A stretch of DNA of 64,000 nucleotides from Chitinophagaceae bacterium (GTDB lineage: Bacteria; Bacteroidota; Bacteroidia; Chitinophagales; Chitinophagaceae), in NCBI GenBank assembly GCA_016722465.1, contig JADKJC010000001.1, forward strand, positions 1,178,001 through 1,242,000. Reading direction: 5' to 3'. Position 1 is the stretch's first letter, and every line of letters starts with the position of its first letter. The position numbers were made by a program, and so were the translations under genes. Below, one piece after another: positions 56,846-64,000 of this stretch. The notes under the pieces were generated by a model, which saw only the letters and a list, made by a program, of their open reading frames with translations, searched no databases and had not been told where the DNA came from.

Positions 56846-57787
56846 TTATTGATTCAAAAAATTGCCAACAGATGCCATCCATTTGTCATGCTCTTTATCA
56901 CACAACGATTCATGCCCGGCAGTTTCATATACAACCAATTGCTTTTTACCTGCCAGGCTTTCATAAACAGCAGTTGTTTCCTCCTGCTGCACACGGGGAT
57001 CGTTTTTGCCCCATTGCAGCAAAGCAGGCACCGTAATTTTTTTTGCAAATTCAGCTGGCTTCATATTAAAAGCCCAGAAACCATGTTCTGCCCCACCCCA
57101 GAAAGTAATAAAAGAAGCCAGCGGTTGCCCGGGCAATCCCATCATTTTTATACGGCCGGAAGCTGCCTGCAAAATCGAGGCAAAAGGCATTTCCAGGATT
57201 ATTTTTGAAGGCTCCAAAGAGTAGTCGTTCATTGCTTTGGTGATGGTTGCTGCTCCCATTGAAATACCCCAAAGTACTATATTTTTTTCTCCTTTATTTT
57301 TGATAAAATCATAAGCCAATTTTACCTCTTCGCTTTCGTTGTAGCCAATAGTACAGGTATTGCCACCACTGTTACCATGTGCCCTGAAGTCGAGTAGAAA
57401 CGTGTTGTATCCAAAATTCCTGAATCCGGCGCTTTCATGCAATACCGATGATTTTTTGCTGCCGTGGCCATGAAACATCACCACGGTTCCTTTGGCAATG
57501 CCTCCTGTTTTGATATACCATCCTTGCAGTTGAATTCCGTCTTTTGTTTTGAGTACTATTTTCTCAAAAGCCGAATCAGCTTCAATGTTCTGTTGCTTTA
57601 TGGCATCGATGCCAAACAACGCATCTTTGGTTTTATCCCAGCCGGTTTTGTCTTCTACTTTCTTGATGACCGTTTCTCCGGCATCATAAAAATGGGTGAA
57701 TTTATACGCATGAAATGCCGTTATGATATTGATCAGTACAAACAGTACCAATATAGTCCGTACAATAAATTTGAAAAATTTTTTCAT
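56846..57787 (-). CDS. Membrane-anchored alpha/beta hydrolase
   Basis: This 313-residue protein has an N-terminal anchor (FIVRTILVLFVLINIITAF). The alpha/beta-hydrolase fold is visible from GTVVMFHGHGSKKSS (oxyanion region), FLLDFRAHGNSGG, the nucleophile elbow VLWGISMGAATI, the acid region LLQWGKNDPRVQQ and the catalytic His in ETAGHESLCDK. It is an esterase/lipase-type enzyme of unknown substrate, facing the periplasm if the N-terminus is an anchor. It lies just upstream of queA, 7 bases from its start, so the two are co-transcribed. Confidence 0.8.
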   Translation of the reverse strand: MKKFFKFIVRTILVLFVLINIITAFHAYKFTHFYDAGETVIKKVEDKTGWDKTKDALFGIDAIKQQNIEADSAFEKIVLKTKDGIQLQGWYIKTGGIAKGTVVMFHGHGSKKSSVLHESAGFRNFGYNTFLLDFRAHGNSGGNTCTIGYNESEEVKLAYDFIKNKGEKNIVLWGISMGAATITKAMNDYSLEPSKIILEMPFASILQAASGRIKMMGLPGQPLASFITFWGGAEHGFWAFNMKPAEFAKKITVPALLQWGKNDPRVQQEETTAVYESLAGKKQLVVYETAGHESLCDKEHDKWMASVGNFLNQ

Positions 57788-57852
57788 TTAATCAACCTGG
57801 TTTTTGGGAAAGATTGGGAAGCAATGTACCGGATTCCTGTAAAATAAACCTG

Positions 57853-58766
57853 TTATTTTATAGCAAAACTAAAAAGTCTCCTGAATCCGGCTTTGATTTT
57901 TTCTGACAGGGCCAGCATTTCTTCATTTGAATAAAACATGCCGTACTGCAGTACAAAAATCAGCGACATCGCATATACCATAAGGAATGTATAAATTCCC
58001 AAATGCATCAGGAAACAAAGTAATAATACCCAGTTGCGGTATTTTTTGTACCAGATTAACACAGGGAAGGATACTTCCAGCAGCAATGTGCCATAATTAA
58101 CGATGTATAAAAATAAAGCCGGAAACTGAACATATTTTCCGCCTGCCGCTAAAATTGAATGCCGGTCATCATTCAAAAAATAGTGAAGTGATGTTCCATT
58201 TTGCCAATAAGGATCAAGCAGCTTGAAAAGGCCGGCAAAAAAGTAAGCCAAACAAAGATTAATGACGATGGAGTATGCCGCCAGGTTACTGATCAGGTTG
58301 TATAATTTTTCCTTTGCAGGAGGCAAAGGTTTTCTTTTGAAAAGTGTAAAATAAGAGAAGGTATTTGCTATTGATAAATAGCCCATCAGCAACAGCGACA
58401 TTTCATCACCGCTGTTATTGATCCTGTCATTGATGCTGTTGAGCAAGGTAAGCGAAAGAAAAAGCAGGATAGAAACAGCATTCCGTCCAATTCCAAAAAG
58501 ATTCAATGCAAGTAATACAAAGCATGCCCCAATGATGAGCATATAGTTTTCCCTCAACAACGCAGGATCGATATGAAAAAGTATAAAGAGGTGGATGGGC
58601 TGATTTTTAAAAAACTATGGTTGCTGTAAAATACCTCAAATGCCGGCAACCTGAACAGCAGTTCTTTGATGAACCAAATGCTTGCCGCCACCCTTAAAAA
58701 AGCAAGGTAAAATGCTTTTTCGTTGGTTTGCTGAAAGCGCCCTATCGTTTGCTGTGCACTGAACAA
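57853..58766 (-). CDS. HTTM-like multi-helix membrane protein, one frame break
   Basis: The first frame (58766, TTG start, FSAQQTIGRFQQTNE) ends ILRC at 58554; the second begins within it (TTG at 58560, LRENYMLIIGACFVLLAL). Adding one base at the T5/A6 runs (58604-58614) joins them through FLKNQPIHLFILFHIDPALL. The corrected protein is about 304 residues with several membrane helices (LRVAASIWFIKELLF, VINLCLAYFFAGLFKLLDPYWQNGTSLH, LLLCFLMHLGIYTFLMVY). The helix with a conserved W-x-N-G-T and His resembles HTTM (vitamin-K-carboxylase-like horizontally transferred) proteins; catalysis is not established. It follows the small gene at 58770 closely. Confidence 0.65.
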
Positions 58767-58769
58767 TTA

Positions 58770-59456
58770 CTAAAAAGGTTTAAACGGTAAAATAAAAATT
58801 GTTCTTTCATCCCCGTTTGATACTGAACCTGCAGGTGGTTTTTGTGGCGGTATGAATTTATGCCGCAACAGCAGCTGAAATTCCTTACCAACAGTATCTT
58901 TATTCATCCGCTTCAAAACAAATTTTCCAAAACTGGTTAAATTTTGCAAGGGATCCTGGTGCAGGCTATCTGAAAGTACCAGCATATTGCTTTGCCGCAT
59001 GTAAAAACTATCCGGTCTTCCGGGAAATTGTTCTTTTAGTTGTTGCTGCTTTTGATACAGTTGTGTTTCCAGGCCGTTCATAATCCAGTAAAGCATCTGG
59101 TCCAAACCATCATCATAATTATTAAAAGGTGCCTTATGTCTTTTTTCGGCAATAAAGTATTTTACCAGGTCAACAGTATCTGCCTTTGCCAGGTCCGATT
59201 TATCCCTTACAATAAAGTTGAGTTCCCGGTTATATACTTTTGTAAAAGCAAACAAGCGCCAGTTTTGCCGCCAGAAAGCATAATAGAATGCCGTTTGCCC
59301 TGGTGCAGCTTTATGAATTGATTTATTGAAAAAAATAAGCCCTATAGAAAAAAGCCAGTAGTAAACAAAGCCAAACAGCAGGCAGTATGAAAGCCATTGG
59401 TAAACAATTTTATACTTTGCTGGTGATGGTGACTGCATTCCGTTCAAAGGTATCAA
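58770..59456 (-). CDS. Single-helix membrane protein, unknown
   Basis: This 228-residue protein has one or two helices near the N-terminus (LSYCLLFGFVYYWLFSIGLIFF) and a soluble rest with a Gln-rich region (LYQKQQQLKEQFPGRPD) and a C-terminal strand-like end (GDERTIFILPFKPF). I do not recognise a family. It is 3 bases upstream of the HTTM-like gene on the same strand and probably works with it. In several Bacteroidota an HTTM protein has a small partner beside it; that role here is only an inference from position. Confidence 0.55.
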   Translation of the reverse strand: MIPLNGMQSPSPAKYKIVYQWLSYCLLFGFVYYWLFSIGLIFFNKSIHKAAPGQTAFYYAFWRQNWRLFAFTKVYNRELNFIVRDKSDLAKADTVDLVKYFIAEKRHKAPFNNYDDGLDQMLYWIMNGLETQLYQKQQQLKEQFPGRPDSFYMRQSNMLVLSDSLHQDPLQNLTSFGKFVLKRMNKDTVGKEFQLLLRHKFIPPQKPPAGSVSNGDERTIFILPFKPF

Positions 59457-59632
59457 TTTATAAAAATCATTTTACAGATATGATGAGAATCATCTGGAAG
59501 TTATGCTGGTATTTTTTATCCGCAATAAATAGCTCCGTGAAATACCAATAGCATTAAATAAGTTGCCGGTGGCAAATAACATAACAGATACCTTACTATA
59601 TTTACTGCCTCATTTTAAAACAATCATTGTAT

Positions 59633-62590
59633 ATGAAGAAAAATCTGGTACTGCTGGCAGCAATGCTGCTGCACATAGCAGTAATAGCACAAACGGTAAA
59701 ACCTAAGGTTGCAGTACAGCAATCATCCAAATATCAGTGGCAGACCGCAACTTCGGGTGGTTATACTTATCAATATGTAAGCAACGACCCCATCAAGGCC
59801 AGGTTTTATACACTAAAGAATGGGCTTACTGTGATACTGAGTGCCACCAACAAAGATCCCCGTATTCAATGCTATGTAGCTACCAAGGCAGGCAGTAAAA
59901 CAGATCCTGCAGATCACACCGGGCTTGCTCATTACCTGGAACACATGCTGTTTAAAGGCACCGATAAATACGGTTCCCTTAACTGGGAAAAAGAAAAGCC
60001 GGAACTGGATAAGATAAACGCACTGTACGAACAGTACAACAAAACAACTGATGGAGAACAACGCAGCGCCATTTATCACCAGATAGATTCGGTAAGTGGC
60101 GTGGCTGCCACATTTGCCATTGCCAATGAATATGATAAAATGATGAGCAGCATGGGTGCCCAGGGAACCAATGCCTTTACTTCGTTTGAACAAACTGTTT
60201 ATACAGATGATATCCCGGCGAACGCAACAGACAAATACCTTAAAGTACAGGGCGAAAGATTTCGTAACCCGGTATTCAGGATCTTTCATACAGAGCTGGA
60301 AGCGGTGTATGAAGAAAAGAACAGAACGCTTGATAACGATGGACGCAAAGTATTTGAGATGCTGTTCAGGGAACTGTTTAAAAATAATAATTACGGTAAG
60401 CAAACCACCATTGGAACAATTGAGCATTTAAAAAACCCATCGCTGGAAGCCATCAGGAATTATTTCAATACTTATTATGTTCCCAATAACATGGGGGTGA
60501 TCTTAAGTGGTGATTTTGATCCGGATGTAATGATCAAAAAAGTAGAAGCAGCATTTGCTTACATGCAAACAAAACCAATCCCTAAATATAGTTTTTCTCC
60601 GGAGCAGCCGATTGATGCTCCCGTAGTAAACGAAGTGGTAGGACCAGATGCAGAAAGTGTGACCATCGGTTTTCGCCTGCCGGGCAATAAAGCAAAAGAT
60701 ATTTTGCTTGCAGACCTTGTAGGCCAGATATTAACCAATGGCAAAGCCGGCCTGATTGATCTTAACCTGGTTAAAAAACAAAAACTACTCAGGGCTTCTG
60801 CTTTCACATATACATTGATTGATTATGGAGTATTGTACATGCAGGGTTCCCCTACACAAGGCCAGAGCCTGGAAGATGTGAAGGCGTTGATGCTTGGTGA
60901 AGTTGAAAATCTTAAGTCAGGCAATTTTGATGAAAGCCTGATTACTTCCATCATCAACAATCAAAAGAAAAATAAAATACTGGCAACAGAATCTTATGGA
61001 TCAAGGGCCAGCGACCTGATGGACGCTTTTACCAGCGAGCTTGACTGGAAAGAACAGGTTGCTTATACCGACCTTCTCGGTAAGCTCACCAAAAAAGACA
61101 TCATGGCTTTTGCAAACAAATATTTTGGCAACAACTATGTAGCCATTTTAAAACGAAAAGGCGAAGACAAGAATGTACTGAAGGTAGAAAAACCAGCCAT
61201 CACTGCAGTTGAAACCAACAGGGATTCACAAAGTGATTTTGTAAAAGCAGTAAATGACATGCCGGCAACACCTGTTAAGCCGGTGTTTTTAGATTATAAT
61301 AAAGACATTCAGAAAAGCAAGCTGGGTGCAGCAGCCGTTTTGTATGTAGCCAACAAAGACAATACCATTTTCCGCATGCGCTACCGCTATGATATGGGTA
61401 CCTGGAACAATAAAAAACTCGGGGTTGCCGCACAATACCTGCAGTTCCTCGGCACAGATAAAATGAGTGCAGAAGATATTACCAAAGAGTTTTACAAAAT
61501 AGCCTGTAGTTTTACCGTTGCACCGGGTACAGAGTTTACTACCGTAACGATCGAAGGCTTACAGGAAAATTTCACCAAAGCAGTGGCACTGTTTGAAAGC
61601 CTGCTTAAAAATTGTAAAGCCGATGAAGAAGCTTTGAAATCGCTCAAAGCAAGAATTTCCAAATCAAGAGCAGATGCAAAATTAAACAAGGGCGCTATCA
61701 TGAACGGACTGGTTGCCTATGCAAGGTATGGCGAAAAGAATCCTTACAATTTTGTATTGAGCAATGATGAGCTGAACGGAATTACTTCACAAGAACTCGT
61801 AACCATTTTACATTCTCTCAACAACTACTCCCACAAAATATTGTATTACGGTCCTCAGCCATTGGCAGCGTTAACAGCAACATTAAAACCGCTGCATACA
61901 ATCCCTGCAGGCTTTACTGAAGCTGATAAAAAAGCAAGTTTTGCTTTTTTATCACAAACTGCCAACCAGCTATTATTTGCCGATTACAATATGGTGCAGA
62001 GTGAGATCCGCTGGATAAGGAATGCTTCTGCTTACAGTGCAGATGCAGAAGCCACCGTTGATATCTTTAACAATTATTTTGGCGGGGGCATGGGAGCATT
62101 GGTATTTCAAACCATCAGGGAAAGTAAGGCGCTGGCCTATTCTACTTTTGCGTTTTATGCAAAACCCGATAAAAAAGAAGACCCCTTTTATACGCTGGCT
62201 TATGTAGGTTGCCAGGCAGATAAATTCAACGAGTCGGTTACTGCAATGAATGAACTGCTGAACGACCTGCCCAATGTAGTTGAGAATATCAACACGGCTA
62301 AAACAGGTATCAAAAAAGACATCGAAACTGAACGCATTACACAGGATGCTGTTATTTTCAATTACCTCACTGCACAGCGCAAAGGATTGACAGAGGACAT
62401 CCGTAAAAAAATATATGCCGGTGTTGATAAAATCGGTTATGAAGAACTAAAAGCATTTCATACGGCAAACCTTGCTAACAAACCTTACACTTATTGTGTA
62501 GTAGCTTCTGAAAAGAAACTTCCGGAGGAAACATTGAAAAAATATGGCGAAGTGAAGAAGCTGAAGCTGGAAGAGATATTTGGATATTGA
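59633..62590 (+). CDS. M16-family zinc metalloprotease, two-half form
   Basis: This 985-residue exported peptidase starts with a signal peptide (MKKNLVLLAAMLLHIAVIAQ). It has the inverted zinc motif HYLEH at about 100-104 and the third ligand Glu in EAVYEEKNRTLDNDG around 221-235; the gap is longer than usual because of an insertion (about 113-180, EKPELDKINALYEQYNKTTD). The four M16 lobes follow, with the inactive second half carrying IRNASAYSADAEATVDIFNNYFGG and TIRESKALAYSTFAFY. Such enzymes degrade peptides in the periplasm. The ATG at 59633 is preferred over TTG at 59627. It ends before a strong terminator. Confidence 0.93.
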   Translation: MKKNLVLLAAMLLHIAVIAQTVKPKVAVQQSSKYQWQTATSGGYTYQYVSNDPIKARFYTLKNGLTVILSATNKDPRIQCYVATKAGSKTDPADHTGLAHYLEHMLFKGTDKYGSLNWEKEKPELDKINALYEQYNKTTDGEQRSAIYHQIDSVSGVAATFAIANEYDKMMSSMGAQGTNAFTSFEQTVYTDDIPANATDKYLKVQGERFRNPVFRIFHTELEAVYEEKNRTLDNDGRKVFEMLFRELFKNNNYGKQTTIGTIEHLKNPSLEAIRNYFNTYYVPNNMGVILSGDFDPDVMIKKVEAAFAYMQTKPIPKYSFSPEQPIDAPVVNEVVGPDAESVTIGFRLPGNKAKDILLADLVGQILTNGKAGLIDLNLVKKQKLLRASAFTYTLIDYGVLYMQGSPTQGQSLEDVKALMLGEVENLKSGNFDESLITSIINNQKKNKILATESYGSRASDLMDAFTSELDWKEQVAYTDLLGKLTKKDIMAFANKYFGNNYVAILKRKGEDKNVLKVEKPAITAVETNRDSQSDFVKAVNDMPATPVKPVFLDYNKDIQKSKLGAAAVLYVANKDNTIFRMRYRYDMGTWNNKKLGVAAQYLQFLGTDKMSAEDITKEFYKIACSFTVAPGTEFTTVTIEGLQENFTKAVALFESLLKNCKADEEALKSLKARISKSRADAKLNKGAIMNGLVAYARYGEKNPYNFVLSNDELNGITSQELVTILHSLNNYSHKILYYGPQPLAALTATLKPLHTIPAGFTEADKKASFAFLSQTANQLLFADYNMVQSEIRWIRNASAYSADAEATVDIFNNYFGGGMGALVFQTIRESKALAYSTFAFYAKPDKKEDPFYTLAYVGCQADKFNESVTAMNELLNDLPNVVENINTAKTGIKKDIETERITQDAVIFNYLTAQRKGLTEDIRKKIYAGVDKIGYEELKAFHTANLANKPYTYCVVASEKKLPEETLKKYGEVKKLKLEEIFGY

Positions 62591-62610
62591 TCTTTTAAAA
62601 TATTTCTTGG

Positions 62611-62638
62611 CGCCCACGTTTAAAAGCGTGGGCGTTTT
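62611..62638. terminator. Intrinsic terminator between the M16 and mocA-like genes
   Basis: CGCCCACG (62611-62618) pairs with CGTGGGCG (62627-62634) around an eight-base loop, followed by TTTTATTT on the plus strand. It is 21 bases after the M16 stop and abuts the stop of the leftward MocA-like gene. Confidence 0.85.
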
Positions 62639-63224
62639 ATTTGATGCCAATCAATTGCTCATAATCTTCTGCCGTATCAATATCAACAGCGCCCAAAGGA
62701 AAGTTCACCATTGCAGTATCTTCCGCAAATTGCTGTACTATCTTTTTTGCGCCGGAGGGTCCACTTAATAATGCAAGCTGGTCAAAATATGTTTTATCAA
62801 ACAGCACAGGTGTACCAATAGTATCATTATAAGTGCAGGCAATGATTCCTTTACCGGCTTGTTGTTTCATCTCCCTCATTTCCTGAAATAAACCAGCTGA
62901 AATAAAAGGCTGATCACAAACCAATATCGTAACACTGGTTGCGTCCGGATAATACCGGGTAATATATTTCACTCCTTTTTGTATGGAAGTTCCCATACCT
63001 TCCTGCCATTGTTCGTTTTGTACAAATTCGATTTGCTGTTGTTCCAATATCTCTTTCAGCAAAGAATAGTAACACCCGGTTACTACCAGTAATTGATTGC
63101 CGGGCAGCTTTTTTATTTCATCGATGGAATGTTGAAGTATTGTTTTACCACGAAAATCCAGTAACATCTTCGGCTGCCCCATCCTGGAGGAGCTACCGGC
63201 AGCCAGTAATAAACATACATTCAT
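62637..63224 (-). CDS. Molybdenum cofactor cytidylyltransferase-like protein (MocA family)
   Basis: This 195-residue nucleotidyltransferase has the N-terminal pyrophosphorylase loop LLLAAGSSSRMGQPKMLLDF, GNQLLVVTGCYY, GMGTSIQKGV and the metal-binding TILVCDQPFISAGLF, followed by GTPVLFDKTYFDQL and VDIDTAEDYEQL. MocA makes molybdopterin cytosine dinucleotide for xanthine-dehydrogenase-type enzymes. The XdhC-like gene 11 bases upstream supports this over MobA or other NTP transferases. No molybdenum enzyme genes are within the window. Confidence 0.88.
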   Translation of the reverse strand: MNVCLLLAAGSSSRMGQPKMLLDFRGKTILQHSIDEIKKLPGNQLLVVTGCYYSLLKEILEQQQIEFVQNEQWQEGMGTSIQKGVKYITRYYPDATSVTILVCDQPFISAGLFQEMREMKQQAGKGIIACTYNDTIGTPVLFDKTYFDQLALLSGPSGAKKIVQQFAEDTAMVNFPLGAVDIDTAEDYEQLIGIK

Positions 63225-63235
63225 CTGCGCAAGAA

Positions 63236-64000
63236 TTATTGGGTGTTGGAGAGTTCCGTTGTTACCATACTGTGATCATGAATGAACCCTTTTTTCCGGC
63301 GGAGTGTGGTGCCTTCTTTTTTTGCCAGTACGGCTTTTATTTCTGCTAGAACAGAGAGCGCAATTTCTTCTGCTGTTTCTGCACCAATATCAAGGCCAAC
63401 CGGTCCATAGATTTTTTCTTTGTCTGCATCGTTGATCTGCAACCCCTCTCCACTTAATTCATTCAGCATTTTTTCCAGCTTCTTTTTAGGGCCGAGTACT
63501 CCAATATAATTGCAGGCTGCATGGATCAGCTGCCGAAGCATAGCAACATCGTAATTATAATTGTGGCTCATCAGTACAAAAACTGTTTGCTCATTGATGC
63601 TGATCTGCCCTACCAATTCTACCGGCTTGCCCACCATGATTTTTTTCGCTGTTGAAAACCGGTTTGCATTGGCATGTGTTTTTCTGCCATCCATCACGGT
63701 AACATGCCAGCCCAATACAGCTGCCATTTGCACCAATGGAAAAGCATCGTTGCCTGCCCCCGCAATAATTAATTCCACCGCAGGTGATATCCGTTCTATA
63801 AACCCTGTCAGCGATCTTTTTTCAGTAAGTATATATTTTTTAATGAGCGACTTATTACTTTCAACAACTGTCATCACATCATTTTTAATTTCAATCTCCA
63901 ATGTTTGATTGTTGATACTGCCATGATAATTTTCATCTGCAAACAGCAAACAGGTACCAGGCTGTTCACCGGCGGCATCATCCAGGGAGAACAATGTAAC
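63236..64000 (-). CDS. XdhC/CoxI-family protein (partial at right edge)
   Basis: The visible 252 residues are the C-terminal part of an XdhC/CoxI protein, which binds molybdenum cofactor and helps insert its sulfurated form into xanthine dehydrogenase-type enzymes. The Rossmann-like start LIIAGAGNDAFPLVQMAAVLGW and VTVMDGRKTHANANRF, FVLMSHNYNYDVAMLRQL, YIGVLGPKKKLEKML and PVGLDIGAETAEEIALSVLAEI are family features. The N-terminus lies beyond 64000. It precedes the mocA-like gene in the same operon. Confidence 0.88.
   Translation of the reverse strand, partial: VTLFSLDDAAGEQPGTCLLFADENYHGSINNQTLEIEIKNDVMTVVESNKSLIKKYILTEKRSLTGFIERISPAVELIIAGAGNDAFPLVQMAAVLGWHVTVMDGRKTHANANRFSTAKKIMVGKPVELVGQISINEQTVFVLMSHNYNYDVAMLRQLIHAACNYIGVLGPKKKLEKMLNELSGEGLQINDADKEKIYGPVGLDIGAETAEEIALSVLAEIKAVLAKKEGTTLRRKKGFIHDHSMVTTELSNTQ

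Overview
The window looks like chromosomal DNA from a Bacteroidota member, most likely Chitinophagaceae. The evidence is a SusC/SusD pair, secreted proteins with type B C-terminal sorting domains of the type IX secretion system (T9SS), a PorP/SprF-like T9SS protein, many FG-GAP/UnbV lipoproteins, an ECF sigma/anti-sigma/beta-barrel operon, moderate-to-low GC and weak Shine-Dalgarno signals. I see no rRNA, tRNA, CRISPR array, transposase or prophage genes.

Layout. 1-2702 (-): a secreted six-repeat PPC-type protein running off the left edge. 3131-4402 (+): an NhaD-type antiporter. 4498-9642 (-): a four-gene run in which two vanadium-haloperoxidase-like (PAP2 fold) lipoproteins flank two outer-membrane barrel proteins. 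9845-13611: a small unknown protein, a secreted GH65-type glycosidase and an SRPBCC/GyrI-like protein. 13739-15868 (+): a T9SS cargo protein. 15874-25996 (-): three consecutive CRTAC1-like FG-GAP/ASPIC-UnbV lipoproteins; two of them share a 1.88-kb near-identical block in a mosaic pattern. 26194-31970: susD and susC (-), divergent from a LacI-type regulator, with palindromic operator-like sites between them. 32013-40348: mostly housekeeping genes (pdxH, birA, rsfS, ftsH, a LUD-domain gene, a TsaC/YrdC gene, a PfkB kinase, murQ). 40420-47388 (-): a SprF-like protein and a 1941-residue PKD adhesin. 47679-50183 (-): an MBOAT acyltransferase with an SGNH-like partner. 50508-51695 (-): kbl. 51838-54788 (+): a small exported protein and a sigma/anti-sigma/barrel operon. 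54965-62590: an L,D-transpeptidase behind a sigma-54-like promoter, queA, an alpha/beta hydrolase, an HTTM-like protein and an M16 peptidase. 62637 to the right edge (-): MocA-like and XdhC-like molybdenum-enzyme maturation genes.

How the genes may work together. SusCD with LacI, the FG-GAP lipoproteins and the GH65 enzyme resemble a nutrient-capture locus at the outer membrane. The haloperoxidase/barrel operon next to it is the least ordinary part of the window and the best candidate for an undescribed surface oxidation or phosphatase system, but no substrate can be read from the sequence.

A major caveat is that at least six genes are split by small deletions, nearly all of one base in a homopolymer (near 733, 2697, 19469, 19785, 20184, 24430, 36862, 56521 and 58609), plus one two-base loss near 23841. 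One affected gene is queA. This pattern is better explained by uncorrected sequencing errors than by gene decay, so these entries are reported as single genes with interrupted frames.
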